This document shows, piece by piece, positions 47,629 through 55,518 of a stretch of 64,000 nucleotides of DNA. Origin of the DNA: [Flexibacter] sp. ATCC 35208. GTDB taxonomy: Bacteria > Bacteroidota > Bacteroidia > Chitinophagales > Chitinophagaceae. The notes beneath the pieces are model-generated. The model saw nothing but the letters and a program-made list of their open reading frames with translations. It was not told the origin of the DNA and did not search any database. The DNA is taken from assembly GCF_001975825.1 (NCBI RefSeq), contig NZ_MTKN01000034.1, forward strand, positions 22,261 to 86,260, written 5' to 3'. Every line of letters begins with the position of its first letter. Within the stretch, counting starts at the first letter, position 1. A program made the translations under genes and the position numbers.

Positions 47629-47958
47629 ATGTCTAATAAACAAGATTCCTCCAACGATTTCACCCATTTCCTGATAATAACAGTGCTTGCGATTGTTATT
47701 TCCGTTCCTTTTATATTTATCGCACCTTCAGCGGCGGCAGTGGCATTTATGATTGCTTTGGTATCACTGAATACAGCTATAGGTAAGAAGAAAGGAAAAG
47801 GAGGGAAGGAAGACGGCGATATCGATGGAGGAACCTTTATAGATAATACGGTACCTGACAATAGCGGACCCGATTTCAGTGGATTGGATGATTCCACGCC
47901 GCCATTGGATAATACCGATATGACGAGTCATCATCCTCATGCCAGCCATATTGACTAA
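47629..47958 (+). CDS. Small membrane protein with acidic C-terminal tail
   Basis: A 109-residue protein. Two hydrophobic segments (FLIITVLAIVISVPFIFIA and AAAVAFMIALVSLNTAI) occupy residues about 13-51, followed by a basic GKKKGKGGK stretch and a long Asp/Thr/Pro-rich tail ending in HHPHASHID. The short loop and positive patch suggest a helical hairpin with the tail in the cytosol. I do not recognise a family. It is probably co-transcribed with the acyl-CoA dehydrogenase gene. Confidence 0.65.
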   Translation: MSNKQDSSNDFTHFLIITVLAIVISVPFIFIAPSAAAVAFMIALVSLNTAIGKKKGKGGKEDGDIDGGTFIDNTVPDNSGPDFSGLDDSTPPLDNTDMTSHHPHASHID

Positions 47959-47995
47959 GTCCTACCCCAAGTTAAGAACCCAAAAGAATTCCCCC

Positions 47996-48026
47996 TTGCC
48001 ACCACAGGCCACAATTACTACCTTTG
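47996..48026 (+). promoter_or_regulatory. Promoter of the YggS gene (near-leaderless)
   Basis: TTG at 47996-47998, a 20-base spacer and TACCTTTG at 48019-48026 match the Bacteroidota pattern. The ATG at 48031 follows the -7 element by only 4 bases, so the transcript should begin at or next to the start codon. Confidence 0.65.
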
Positions 48027-48030
48027 CTGC

Positions 48031-48708
48031 ATGTCAGTAAATTTACCCGCTTATAACAAGATCATCGGCGAACTGGCCCCTCATAAGGCTAAACTCGTCG
48101 CGGTTTCCAAAGTAAAACCAGCCTCCGACATACAAGCACTGTATGACGCCGGTCAGCGTATTTTTGGCGAAAACTATGTACAGGAGTTGCAGGAAAAACA
48201 CCCTGTACTGCCAAACGATATTGAATGGCATTTCATTGGCCACCTCCAATCGAACAAGGTAAAATACATCGCTCCCTTCGTTTCCATGATCCACGCAGTT
48301 GACAGTCTGCGCCTGCTGGAAGAAATCAATAAGCAGGCAGCTAAAAATAATCGTACCATCCGTTGCCTTCTCCAGGTGCACATTGCCGAAGAAGAGACCA
48401 AATTCGGCCTGGACGAGAAGGAACTCACCGACCTACTCACGCAATGGAAAGCACAGGCAGATAAATTCAAAAATATCCTGATTGCCGGCTTCATGGGCAT
48501 GGCTACCAACACTGATAAACCCGATCAGGTAAGAGCTGAATTCAGGCACTTAAAAGGGCTGCAAACACAGCTTAAAGCTACCTTTGCACCAGAAGGGGAG
48601 GCGCTCACAGAACTTTCCATCGGCATGTCCGGCGATTACACCATCGCGCTCGAAGAAGGTAGTACCATGGTTCGTATAGGCAGCATGCTTTTTGGTGCGC
48701 GGTATTAA
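48031..48708 (+). CDS. yggS: YggS-family PLP-binding protein (PLPBP)
   Basis: A 225-residue single-domain PLP protein with the fold of bacterial alanine racemase N-terminal domains. The PLP lysine lies in KLVAVSKVKP near residue 27. Other family motifs are FGENYVQEL, IEWHFIGHLQSNK, GFMGMAT, and ELSIGMSGDY with IRIGSMLFG-like MVRIGSMLFG at the C-terminus. The family buffers PLP and affects amino-acid homeostasis without known enzymatic activity. Confidence 0.95.
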   Translation: MSVNLPAYNKIIGELAPHKAKLVAVSKVKPASDIQALYDAGQRIFGENYVQELQEKHPVLPNDIEWHFIGHLQSNKVKYIAPFVSMIHAVDSLRLLEEINKQAAKNNRTIRCLLQVHIAEEETKFGLDEKELTDLLTQWKAQADKFKNILIAGFMGMATNTDKPDQVRAEFRHLKGLQTQLKATFAPEGEALTELSIGMSGDYTIALEEGSTMVRIGSMLFGARY

Positions 48709-48721
48709 TTCCCTATCTTTA
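48692..48721 (+). promoter_or_regulatory. Promoter of the TlpA-like gene inside the end of the YggS gene
   Basis: TTG, a 19-base spacer and TATCTTTA match the Bacteroidota consensus except for the last base of the -7 element. The ATG at 48748 lies 26 bases after it. Confidence 0.55.
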
Positions 48722-48747
48722 CCCCACAAAACTAATAGACTATACTC

Positions 48748-49983
48748 ATGCTTAAGCATTGTTGGTTACTGGCATTACTGCCAGCATTTATGTTCGGTAA
48801 AAGCCTGGAAAAAGGGAACCTGCCTGCCGGTACCTGGAAAGGTAGCCTGCATCGTGCAGATGGCGCAGATATCGTGTTTAACTTTGAAGTGAAGGACAGT
48901 GCGCATAAGAAAGTGATCTATATCCTCAATGCGAAGGATCGCATGCTCGTAGACGATGTAAAACTGAAAGGTGATTCTGTATTCATCAAAATGCCGTTCT
49001 TCGATTCTGAATTCAAAGCTGTTACCAGGAATGGCGGTTTGGAAGGATTATGGGTGCGTCATCTGCCCACCGGAGAGGTGACGATTCCATTCACTGCTGC
49101 ACACAATGTGAAAGAACGCTTTCATGCACAATCACCTCCTGCACTCAATGTAACCGGTCGCTATGCTACCTGGTTCTTTAACGCTAATAAACCAGATTCA
49201 TCTTATGCTGTTGGTGAATTTAAACAAACCGGCAGCAAAGTAACGGGAACCTTCCTCACGTCTACAGGCGACTACCGTTTCCTGGAAGGCATTGTAGACG
49301 GGGATAGTCTGAAACTCTCTACTTTCGATGGTTCTCATGCTTACTACTTTACGGCATTGGTAAAAGACGGTTATCTTGAAAATGGCACCTTCTATGCCGG
49401 CATTGGCGCAGGTAAAGAACAATGGGTAGCCCGCAAAGATGATAAAGCTGCATTGCCTGATGAACGTTCACTGGCGACTACCAAACCGGGGAATAACCGC
49501 CTCGATTTTGCCTTCCCTGATATGAATGGTAAAAAAGTAAGCATCAATGATCAGCGTTTTGCAGGCAAAGTAGTGGTGATCACATTGATGGGTAGCTGGT
49601 GTCCAAACTGTATGGATGAAACCGGTTTCTTAAGTACGTGGTACAAGGAAAATAAAGCCCGTGGGGTAGAAGTAATTGGTCTTTCTTATGAAAGAACGAC
49701 TGATTTTGCAACATCTCAGAAATCCCTTGCAGGATTTCTGAAAAGATTCGATGTGACTTATCCTGTATTGATTACAGGTGTAACACCTGGGGATCCGCAA
49801 AAAGCAGAAAAGACATTGCCACAGTTGACGGGAATCAAAGGTTTCCCGACGACTATTTTTATAGATAAGAAAGGAAATGTGAAGGAAGTGCATACTGGTT
49901 TTTCCGGTCCTGGTACGGGAGAGCACTATGAGGCGTTTAAGAAGGAATTTAATGCACTCGTGAATTCATTATTAGCGGAATAA
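48748..49983 (+). CDS. Exported TlpA-like thioredoxin-fold protein
   Basis: A 411-residue protein. A short signal-like N-terminus (CWLLALLPAFMFG) is followed by about 230 residues of beta-rich sequence of unknown role and a C-terminal thioredoxin-like domain. The redox motif is SWCPNC, with Cys285 and Cys288, and the cis-Pro segment is GFPTTIFID. TlpA/ResA-type proteins reduce periplasmic disulfides, for example in cytochrome c maturation. The large N-terminal region is common in Bacteroidota TlpA proteins. A terminator follows. Confidence 0.9.
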   Translation: MLKHCWLLALLPAFMFGKSLEKGNLPAGTWKGSLHRADGADIVFNFEVKDSAHKKVIYILNAKDRMLVDDVKLKGDSVFIKMPFFDSEFKAVTRNGGLEGLWVRHLPTGEVTIPFTAAHNVKERFHAQSPPALNVTGRYATWFFNANKPDSSYAVGEFKQTGSKVTGTFLTSTGDYRFLEGIVDGDSLKLSTFDGSHAYYFTALVKDGYLENGTFYAGIGAGKEQWVARKDDKAALPDERSLATTKPGNNRLDFAFPDMNGKKVSINDQRFAGKVVVITLMGSWCPNCMDETGFLSTWYKENKARGVEVIGLSYERTTDFATSQKSLAGFLKRFDVTYPVLITGVTPGDPQKAEKTLPQLTGIKGFPTTIFIDKKGNVKEVHTGFSGPGTGEHYEAFKKEFNALVNSLLAE

Positions 49984-50035
49984 AAAAAGTTCACTCGTTT
50001 ATTTTCCATAAAATAATCTTTACTTGCTATAAAAT

Positions 50036-50068
50036 AAAAAGGTCCTGCTCACTCAGCAGGACCTTTTT
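50036..50068. terminator. Bidirectional terminator after the TlpA-like gene
   Basis: AAAAAGGTCCTGCT pairs perfectly with AGCAGGACCTTTTT, loop CACTC. It separates the TlpA-like gene from the convergent YtxH gene. Confidence 0.9.
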
Positions 50069-50101
50069 ATTTTATTCGCGTGGCCATCCGTTTATGTGCT
50101 C

Positions 50102-50404
50102 TTAGGAAAGCGCCTCTTTCTTAAATTTTGTATAAGATTGATTGCTTTCATCTATGATCTTCAGTACACGTTCCTTTACATCATCTTTCAAGCCGGTCGT
50201 CTCGTTTTCGAAGATAAATTTCAGCTCTGACAAGCCATCCGCACCTTTTCCAACTATACGTCTGAACCGATTATTCACATCATGAGCTGACCTTCTGATC
50301 TTTTTCCTTGTTTCTTCACCACTTTCTGGTGCTGTCAATATTCCGATTGCAACTCCTGCTGCCAATCCTGCTAATGCGCCGTATATTAACTTCATTGTGC
50401 TCAT
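50102..50404 (-). CDS. YtxH-domain protein
   Basis: A 100-residue protein with an N-terminal membrane segment containing GALAGLAAGVAIGILTAPESGEETRKK split as GALAGLAAGVAIGILTAP then SGEETRKKIR, the YtxH signature. The rest is a charged amphipathic helix. YtxH proteins are general-stress membrane proteins of unclear function. Encoded 101 bases from an SRPBCC protein gene on the same strand, a combination that fits a stress-response cluster. Confidence 0.88.
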   Translation of the reverse strand: MSTMKLIYGALAGLAAGVAIGILTAPESGEETRKKIRRSAHDVNNRFRRIVGKGADGLSELKFIFENETTGLKDDVKERVLKIIDESNQSYTKFKKEALS

Positions 50405-50505
50405 AAAAATAGTAGTTTATAAGGTTAAACAAAATGCATGTATAGTGTGCCAAATATCAGGCCAGACACAGCCAGTTGAATGTGAAAATTATGTGAAACC
50501 CGGCA

Positions 50506-51234
50506 TTACAGTGCCGTAATTTCTCCTGTTTCCACATAGTTTTTAAATCTCAGAATATCTTTTCTGATCATGTTTTCAAACGCAGGATTCAGTATCCACG
50601 CCAGTCCTGTACCTACATAGCCAGCTGGTGGGCGATAGGTTATGATCACTTCCATTTCGGTACCGCCACTGATCGCATCATTAAATGTGATCTTGCCCGC
50701 AGTTACCAGGTCTGATCCCGGAGCAGAACGCCATCCGATCATAGCACCGGGTTCATCTTTAATAATCTCTGCATCCCACTCTATGGTGCCGAGTTTGCCA
50801 GGGCCGGTAGCTACCCAGTGTGAATGATGACTATCTTTTTCGGTTACAACCGCAAGATGACGCATAAAATGCGGTAGGTTTTCTACAGCACGCCAGAAAC
50901 TGTACACTTCAAAACGGGGCTTGTCTACAATGAATTTCGTACGAATGTTGATCGCACTATTGTGTTTATCAGACGAGCTTCTGCCTGCTGCTGCGGAAAT
51001 AGGGCAATTTCCTGAAATACCTCTGTATAAGAGATAACCACCGGTAATCAGTCTAAGCAAACTACGAATGGGATGTTTGCTTACCTGGCTGATAGCGCTG
51101 GTAGTCATCAGCGCACCGCCTACAATAGAAGCGATCCGCCCGGGTTTACTTACATTCAGTATATCGGAGTGTTCATATAAGGCTGTGGCTCTGGGTTCGC
51201 CATGACCATTCAAAGGATGATTATACTTGCTCAT
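50506..51234 (-). CDS. SRPBCC-family protein with N-terminal membrane hairpin
   Basis: A 242-residue protein starting MSKYNHPLNGHGEPR; a GTG 9 bases upstream is an alternative start. The N-terminal third has two weakly hydrophobic helices with glycine-rich turns (GRIASIVGGALMTTSAIS and RSLLRLITGGYLLYRGISG), like the DUF2892 hairpin. The C-terminal two-thirds is a START/SRPBCC-like cyclase/dehydrase domain (RFEVYSFWRAVENLPHFM; WDAEIIKDEPGAMIGW; EVIITYRPPAGYVG). Such fusions are found in many proteobacteria and Bacteroidota. The ligand is unknown. Confidence 0.85.
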   Translation of the reverse strand: MSKYNHPLNGHGEPRATALYEHSDILNVSKPGRIASIVGGALMTTSAISQVSKHPIRSLLRLITGGYLLYRGISGNCPISAAAGRSSSDKHNSAINIRTKFIVDKPRFEVYSFWRAVENLPHFMRHLAVVTEKDSHHSHWVATGPGKLGTIEWDAEIIKDEPGAMIGWRSAPGSDLVTAGKITFNDAISGGTEMEVIITYRPPAGYVGTGLAWILNPAFENMIRKDILRFKNYVETGEITAL

Positions 51235-51341
51235 AAATAACACATTTACAATTGGTAATACTAAAATGTTGCTAAAGGTTCAAGTAGTTGATAATCAGTA
51301 GTTATTAAATTTTTTAATTGAGTACTGAAATTCACAGACTG

Positions 51342-51971
51342 CTAGTCTTTGTAATCAGCGGCCAGTTGTTGATAGATGTCATTTCCCCAATGAGGGGCTA
51401 AGGCATTATCCGGTTTAAATGCCGCAAATCGCTGGCCAGCTTCTGCCACCAGCGGCGCCGCTTTCTTTTTGCCACCACCAAAGAGGGCAGGCGTATGGTA
51501 CACCACCAATGCTTTTAGCAGATAAGCACGTGGATTTGTACTATCTGCTGCAATCGCTTTGTCAGAATATTCTTTGCTATCAGATCCCAGTGTCGCACCT
51601 CTGGTAGGACTTGCATTGATCCTTGCAGACAACCAGTAGGCCATTAATGTGAGTGCTTCTGTATTTGTTGGCTGCATATCCAATGCTTTTTTAACATAAG
51701 ACTCAGCTTTATCTGTCAATGGTTCAGCTTGTCCTTTTGGGGCCTGAAAACTGGATTGGGTATATGCCCAGCCAATATAATATTGTAATAGGAATTCGTT
51801 GGGATGTGCTTTGGCCAAAGGCTCGAGTGCATTAATATTACTTTGCCATGTACCAAAGGTTTTTGCCGTATCCAATTGGGACAATACTTTTTGCAGGGGT
51901 TGTTGCCAGGAATCCTGGGCAAAAGTAAAATGGCAGGTGAGGAAAAGTAGGAGCGTAAACAGTACTTTCAT
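51342..51971 (-). CDS. Exported TPR-like protein
   Basis: A 209-residue protein starting MKVLFTLLLFLTCHFTFAQ, a clean signal peptide; the in-frame upstream extension to 52061 lacks one and is not used. The mature part contains TPR-like helical pairs (EFLLQYYIGWAYTQSS; AESYVKKALDMQPTNTEALTLMAYW split around ALDMQPTNTEAL; YSDKAIAADSTNPRAYLLKA). It ends with a conserved-looking HWGNDIYQQLAADYKD. TPR proteins mediate protein contacts. Its partner is unknown. It is divergent from the DUF1080 lipoprotein gene. Confidence 0.8.
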   Translation of the reverse strand: MKVLFTLLLFLTCHFTFAQDSWQQPLQKVLSQLDTAKTFGTWQSNINALEPLAKAHPNEFLLQYYIGWAYTQSSFQAPKGQAEPLTDKAESYVKKALDMQPTNTEALTLMAYWLSARINASPTRGATLGSDSKEYSDKAIAADSTNPRAYLLKALVVYHTPALFGGGKKKAAPLVAEAGQRFAAFKPDNALAPHWGNDIYQQLAADYKD

Positions 51972-52071
51972 GTGAATATATTTATGAGTATTGCCCCAAT
52001 AACATGCCAACCCCCTATGAAATATTGTCAACATGACATATCTTAATACTTCTAAAATCAAAAACAGAGTT

Positions 52072-52914
52072 ATGAAAAAACTGTTGACTGTTGGCTGCCT
52101 GCTGTTGTCCCTCGCCTGCTCGGGCCAGCAAAAACCTAAAAAAGGATGGATTCAACTTTTTAATGGGAAAGATCTGAAAAACTGGGATATTAAAATCAGA
52201 GGTCATAAACTGAATGATAATTTCGGCAATACCTTCCGCGTAGAAAACGGTATTCTTCAAGTGCGCTATGACCAATATAAAGAATGGGGAGAGTTGTATG
52301 GACACATGTTTTATAGGAAGAATTTTTCTGCATATCTGTTGATTGCAGAGTATAGATTTGTGGGTGAACAGGTGAACGGCGGCCCAGCCTGGGCACTTCG
52401 TAATAATGGGCTGATGCTGCATGGGCAAAGCGCTGCCAGCATGGGTCTGAACCAGGATTTTCCTATTTCTCTGGAAAACCAGTTGTTAGGTGGTAATGGT
52501 AAAGATCCTCGTTCTACCGCGAATTTATGTACACCGGGTACCAATGTTGTGATGAATGGAAAGCTTATTACAGAGCATTGTATTACCAGTACGTCTAAAA
52601 CATATGATGGAGAGCAATGGGTAAGAGTAGGTGCGTTGGTGTTAGGTGACTCTGTGATCAAACACATTGTATTTAACGATACGGTGATTGTATACAATAA
52701 GCCACAGGTAGGTGGTGGAAATGTGACAGGTGCTGATCCTGCGCTGTTGAAAGAAGGGCGTTTACTGACAGAAGGTACGATCTCTATACAGAGTGAAAGT
52801 GCGCCGACTGATTTTAGGAAAATAGAGGTATTTGATCTTTCTCCTTATATGAAAGATCCTAAAAAACTGGATGCGATCCTCCACCAGTTACAGGAAGAAA
52901 CCAGGACAAAGTAA
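52072..52914 (+). CDS. DUF1080 lipoprotein (3-keto-disaccharide hydrolase-like)
   Basis: A 280-residue protein starting MKKLLTVGCLLLSLACSG, a lipoprotein-type signal with Cys near 17; the in-frame ATG 39 bases upstream gives a poorer start. The mature part has the DUF1080 opening WIQLFNGKDLKNWDIKIRGH and GILQVRYDQY, then GGPAWALRNNGLMLHGQSA and a C-terminal ISIQSESAPTDFRKIEV, all typical of the concanavalin-like DUF1080 fold. Members hydrolyse 3-keto-glycosides or bind sugar. It is expected on the outer membrane or periplasmic face. Confidence 0.88.
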   Translation: MKKLLTVGCLLLSLACSGQQKPKKGWIQLFNGKDLKNWDIKIRGHKLNDNFGNTFRVENGILQVRYDQYKEWGELYGHMFYRKNFSAYLLIAEYRFVGEQVNGGPAWALRNNGLMLHGQSAASMGLNQDFPISLENQLLGGNGKDPRSTANLCTPGTNVVMNGKLITEHCITSTSKTYDGEQWVRVGALVLGDSVIKHIVFNDTVIVYNKPQVGGGNVTGADPALLKEGRLLTEGTISIQSESAPTDFRKIEVFDLSPYMKDPKKLDAILHQLQEETRTK

Positions 52915-52996
52915 TTAAGAGGGGTATTAATAATTCAATGAAACTCCTGAGAATTACATAAATGGAATCTGGTTTCACCAGGTATCCGAATTATAA

Positions 52997-53058
52997 GAGC
53001 GTGTATCAAATTGAAGTGTCTGACTTTTTGTGAGCACTTCAGGTTTTGATACACGCTC
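52997..53058. repeat. 62-bp palindromic element
   Basis: The ends GAGCGTGTATCAAA and TTTGATACACGCTC are perfect 14-base inverted repeats, and a second pair, GAAGTG (53013-53018) and CACTTC (53035-53040), lies inside. It sits between the DUF1080 gene stop and the small lipoprotein gene. A short T-run follows on the plus strand, so it may act as a terminator, or it may be a miniature mobile element with terminal inverted repeats. Confidence 0.6.
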
Positions 53059-53065
53059 ATTCTTT

Positions 53066-53242
53066 TTATAGTATTGCGACTACCGGTGTTTTGAAAGTTG
53101 TATCCGGTGTTTCTACATGAATAGCTCCATGAGGTGGTCCTGGTGGTTTGGGTGGTTTTGGCGGCCGTCCATGATGCGGCGGCACACAACTCGCGCCCCA
53201 CAATACTATCCCCAACAACAATGGTATGAATCTGTGTTTCAT
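53066..53242 (-). CDS. Small Pro/His-rich lipoprotein
   Basis: A 58-residue reading frame from ATG 53242 to TAA 53066-53068. The start is MKHRFIPLLLGIVLWGASC: a basic end, a hydrophobic stretch and a good lipobox GASC with Cys19. The mature part is rich in Pro, Lys, Gly and His (VPPHHGRPPKPPKPPGPPHG), then a short acidic tail. Such minute Pro/His-rich lipoproteins occur in Bacteroidota and may bind metals or span the periplasm; this is inference. A shadow frame of 88 codons overlaps it on the same strand. Confidence 0.6.
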   Translation of the reverse strand: MKHRFIPLLLGIVLWGASCVPPHHGRPPKPPKPPGPPHGAIHVETPDTTFKTPVVAIL

Positions 53243-53437
53243 ATTGTAGACAATTTAGTTCTACGATTAAAAAATCAAATTACATGCCTGAAAAATGTCT
53301 ATCTTTGCGCCCAATAAAAAAAACAATTCAAACCTTGCGCCATGTAATCTCACAGGCATATTAACCACTGCTCCCGCCACCTGCACCCTTGCAGGCATGG
53401 CCTGTGAATTCTTTGTCTTAACCAAACCCTGAACAAC
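53243..53437 (+). promoter_or_regulatory. Leader region of the RNA-repair cassette
   Basis: TATCTTTG at 53300-53307 matches the Bacteroidota -7 element exactly; no good TTG is seen at the expected -33 distance. It would give a transcript with a leader of about 125 bases before the RNA ligase ATG at 53438, long for this phylum. No ORF is seen in the leader. Confidence 0.45.
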
Positions 53438-54148
53438 ATGGCTATTTCAGAAAAATATGGCCGTACCTATCATTTTCCGTTCTCACCGGGTACAACCAGT
53501 GATGATCGTATCCAGCATGATTACTGGCAATACATTAGCACTATACCCACACTTATACATACGGAAAAACTGGACGGTGAAAATAATTGTCTTTCCAGGC
53601 ATGGTGTATTTGCGCGCTCTCATGTAGCGCCCACTACATCGCCCTGGACAGAGAGTCTGCGCCGCTACTGGCAGATAATAAAAAACGATCTGGGGGATCT
53701 GGAAGTTTTTCTGGAAAATGTATATGCGATTCATTCTATCGCATACAGCAACCTCGATCATCATTTTTATGTATTTGCAGTCAGAGAAAACGGGCAATGG
53801 CTCAGTTGGGAAGAAACCTGCTTTTATGCAGCTATGCTGGATCTGCCGGTAGTACCAGTGATAAAAACACTGACTACACCTGCGTCCCAACAATCATTCG
53901 AAAGTGAATTGCTGGATATTGTCAAAGGTCCTGGCGCCTTTGCCGCACACGATGCATTCACTGGTGTACCAGCCACCATGGAAGGCGTGGTCACAAGAGA
54001 TGCAGGTAGTTACCGGGTATCTTCATTTGCTGAACACGTATTTAAATATGTAAGAAAAGGGCACGTAAAAACAGATGTGCACTGGACGCGCAACTGGCGT
54101 CGTGCCCGATTAAATTTTGAAGGAGGTCAACATGTGGACTATCAGTGA
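53438..54148 (+). CDS. RNA ligase (RslRnl-like)
   Basis: A 236-residue nucleotidyltransferase. The ligase motif I is EKLDGEN near residues 43-49, with Lys44 as the AMP acceptor. Motif III-like FYVFAVRENG, motif IV MEGVVTR and motif V FKYVRKGH are all present in order. Small RNA ligases of this type seal 3'-OH/5'-phosphate RNA ends. The closest known arrangement is in Runella slithyformis, where an RNA ligase is encoded beside an HD-domain polynucleotide kinase. The next gene overlaps it by 17 bases, so both are translated from one message. Confidence 0.88.
   Translation: MAISEKYGRTYHFPFSPGTTSDDRIQHDYWQYISTIPTLIHTEKLDGENNCLSRHGVFARSHVAPTTSPWTESLRRYWQIIKNDLGDLEVFLENVYAIHSIAYSNLDHHFYVFAVRENGQWLSWEETCFYAAMLDLPVVPVIKTLTTPASQQSFESELLDIVKGPGAFAAHDAFTGVPATMEGVVTRDAGSYRVSSFAEHVFKYVRKGHVKTDVHWTRNWRRARLNFEGGQHVDYQ
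54119..54127 (+). promoter_or_regulatory. Strong Shine-Dalgarno before the HD-Pnk gene
   Basis: GAAGGAGGT lies 4 bases before ATG 54132, inside the end of the RNA ligase gene. Such a full anti-16S match is unusual in Bacteroidota. It selects ATG 54132 over the in-frame TTG 54117. Confidence 0.75.
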
Positions 54149-55241
54149 AAATAAATCATGGGATTATCTTGAACAACAGTATGACTGGGTAAAACGAATG
54201 CGTGATACACCGCAGGATGCACGACATCATGCAGAAGGAAATGTGGCGATACATACGCAAATGGTGACAGATGCATTGATCAGTTTACCAGCGTATCAGG
54301 CACTAGATGCACAAACACAGGAAATTATGTGGGCGACTGCATTGCTGCATGATGTAGAGAAAGCGGGAACAACGGAAATACTGCCTGATGGATCGGTGGT
54401 GTCTCCCGGTCATGCGCGTAAAGGAGAAATGACGACGCGGCAGATTTTGTATAAAGAAATACCTACGCCATTTGCAATCAGGGAACAGATTGCCAGACAG
54501 GTGCGTTTTCATGGATTGCCGTTGTGGGTGTTTGAAAAATCGGATCCTGTGAAAGCTTTGATCATCGCAGCTTTGCAGGTAGATATGCGCTTGCTGGCGT
54601 TGTTCGCAAAGGCGGATGTATTGGGTAGAATTTGTCCGGATCAGGCCGACTTATTGTATAAAATAGAATGCTTTGAAGAGTTGTGCAAAGAGCAACAGTG
54701 TTGGGGGCAGGCGCCTTATTTTGCAAATGCACATGCAAGGATGAATTATCTGCAAAAAGCAGGTACAGATCGTAGCTATGTACCTTTTGAACAACCTAAA
54801 ACAAAGGTGGTGATCATGAGTGGTTTGCCAGGTGCGGGGAAGGATACTTACGTACAAAAGTATTACAAAAACTGGCCGGTGGTTTCACTGGATGCTATCA
54901 GGGTAAGTATGAAGATTGCACCAACGGATAAATCTGGTAATGGGCGGGTGATTCAGGAGGCAAAAGAACAGGCCAGGGTGCACCTGAGAAACCAGCAGGG
55001 TTTTGTGTGGAATGCTACGAATATTACACATTCAATGAGGGAACAATTAATTTCGTTGTGTATACAATATGCGGCGGAGATAATCGTCATATATGTTGAA
55101 GTCCCGTATAAAGCATTGTTTAAACAGAATAGTGCGCGGGAGGCTATCGTGCCGGCTGGGGTTATGCAACGGCTGGTACATAAGCTGGAGGTGCCGGATA
55201 TTACAGAGGCGCATGAGGTGGTGTATGCAGTGAGTTCATGA
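54132..55241 (+). CDS. HD-Pnk end-healing enzyme (HD phosphoesterase + polynucleotide kinase)
   Basis: A 369-residue two-domain protein. The N-terminal HD domain shows HHAEGNVAIHTQMV near residue 33 and ALLHDVEKAG near 72, giving the His and HD metal ligands, with a further VRFHGLP. The C-terminal P-loop kinase domain shows GLPGAGKDTYVQKY near 235 and Asp-containing SLDAIR. Runella HD-Pnk removes 2',3'-cyclic phosphate and phosphorylates 5'-OH ends, making breaks sealable by the neighbouring RNA ligase. The first copy of a 44-bp tandem repeat covers the gene end. Confidence 0.9.
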   Translation: MWTISENKSWDYLEQQYDWVKRMRDTPQDARHHAEGNVAIHTQMVTDALISLPAYQALDAQTQEIMWATALLHDVEKAGTTEILPDGSVVSPGHARKGEMTTRQILYKEIPTPFAIREQIARQVRFHGLPLWVFEKSDPVKALIIAALQVDMRLLALFAKADVLGRICPDQADLLYKIECFEELCKEQQCWGQAPYFANAHARMNYLQKAGTDRSYVPFEQPKTKVVIMSGLPGAGKDTYVQKYYKNWPVVSLDAIRVSMKIAPTDKSGNGRVIQEAKEQARVHLRNQQGFVWNATNITHSMREQLISLCIQYAAEIIVIYVEVPYKALFKQNSAREAIVPAGVMQRLVHKLEVPDITEAHEVVYAVSS

Positions 55242-55353
55242 AGTTGGAAGCAGGCCACGGGATCGTATATGCTTTTAGCTCATGAAGCTGGGAGCAGGCC
55301 ATAGAGTAGTGTATGCAGTGAGTTTATGAAGCTGGAAGTAAGCCCACCGGATC
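55221..55353. repeat. Three tandem copies of a 44-bp unit starting in the HD-Pnk stop region
   Basis: Copies at 55221-55264, 55265-55308 and 55309-55353 share GTGTATGCAGTGAGTTCATG and TGGAAGCAGGCCAC-type cores. The first copy encodes the last residues of HD-Pnk and its stop; the other two lie downstream. The unit is not a multiple of three, so the copies cannot extend the protein. Confidence 0.8.
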
Positions 55354-55518
55354 AGCTAAATAGCCGGGAAATCGCTTTCCTGTACAAGTGTTATAATATT
55401 GCTAAAATGTAGTACTATCACTTAGGAAAGCGCCTTCCCAACTTCCCTGAATCATTTAATCCGTAAATTGCAAGCAACCCGGCCATTTTGCTATCAACCT
55501 TTTGGCCAAGGCACAGAC

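Noticed and set aside
52935..53201. Minus-strand frame of 88 codons overlapping the small lipoprotein gene
   Set aside because: It has no signal or hydrophobic pattern and runs through the palindrome; the 58-codon frame with a lipobox is more convincing.
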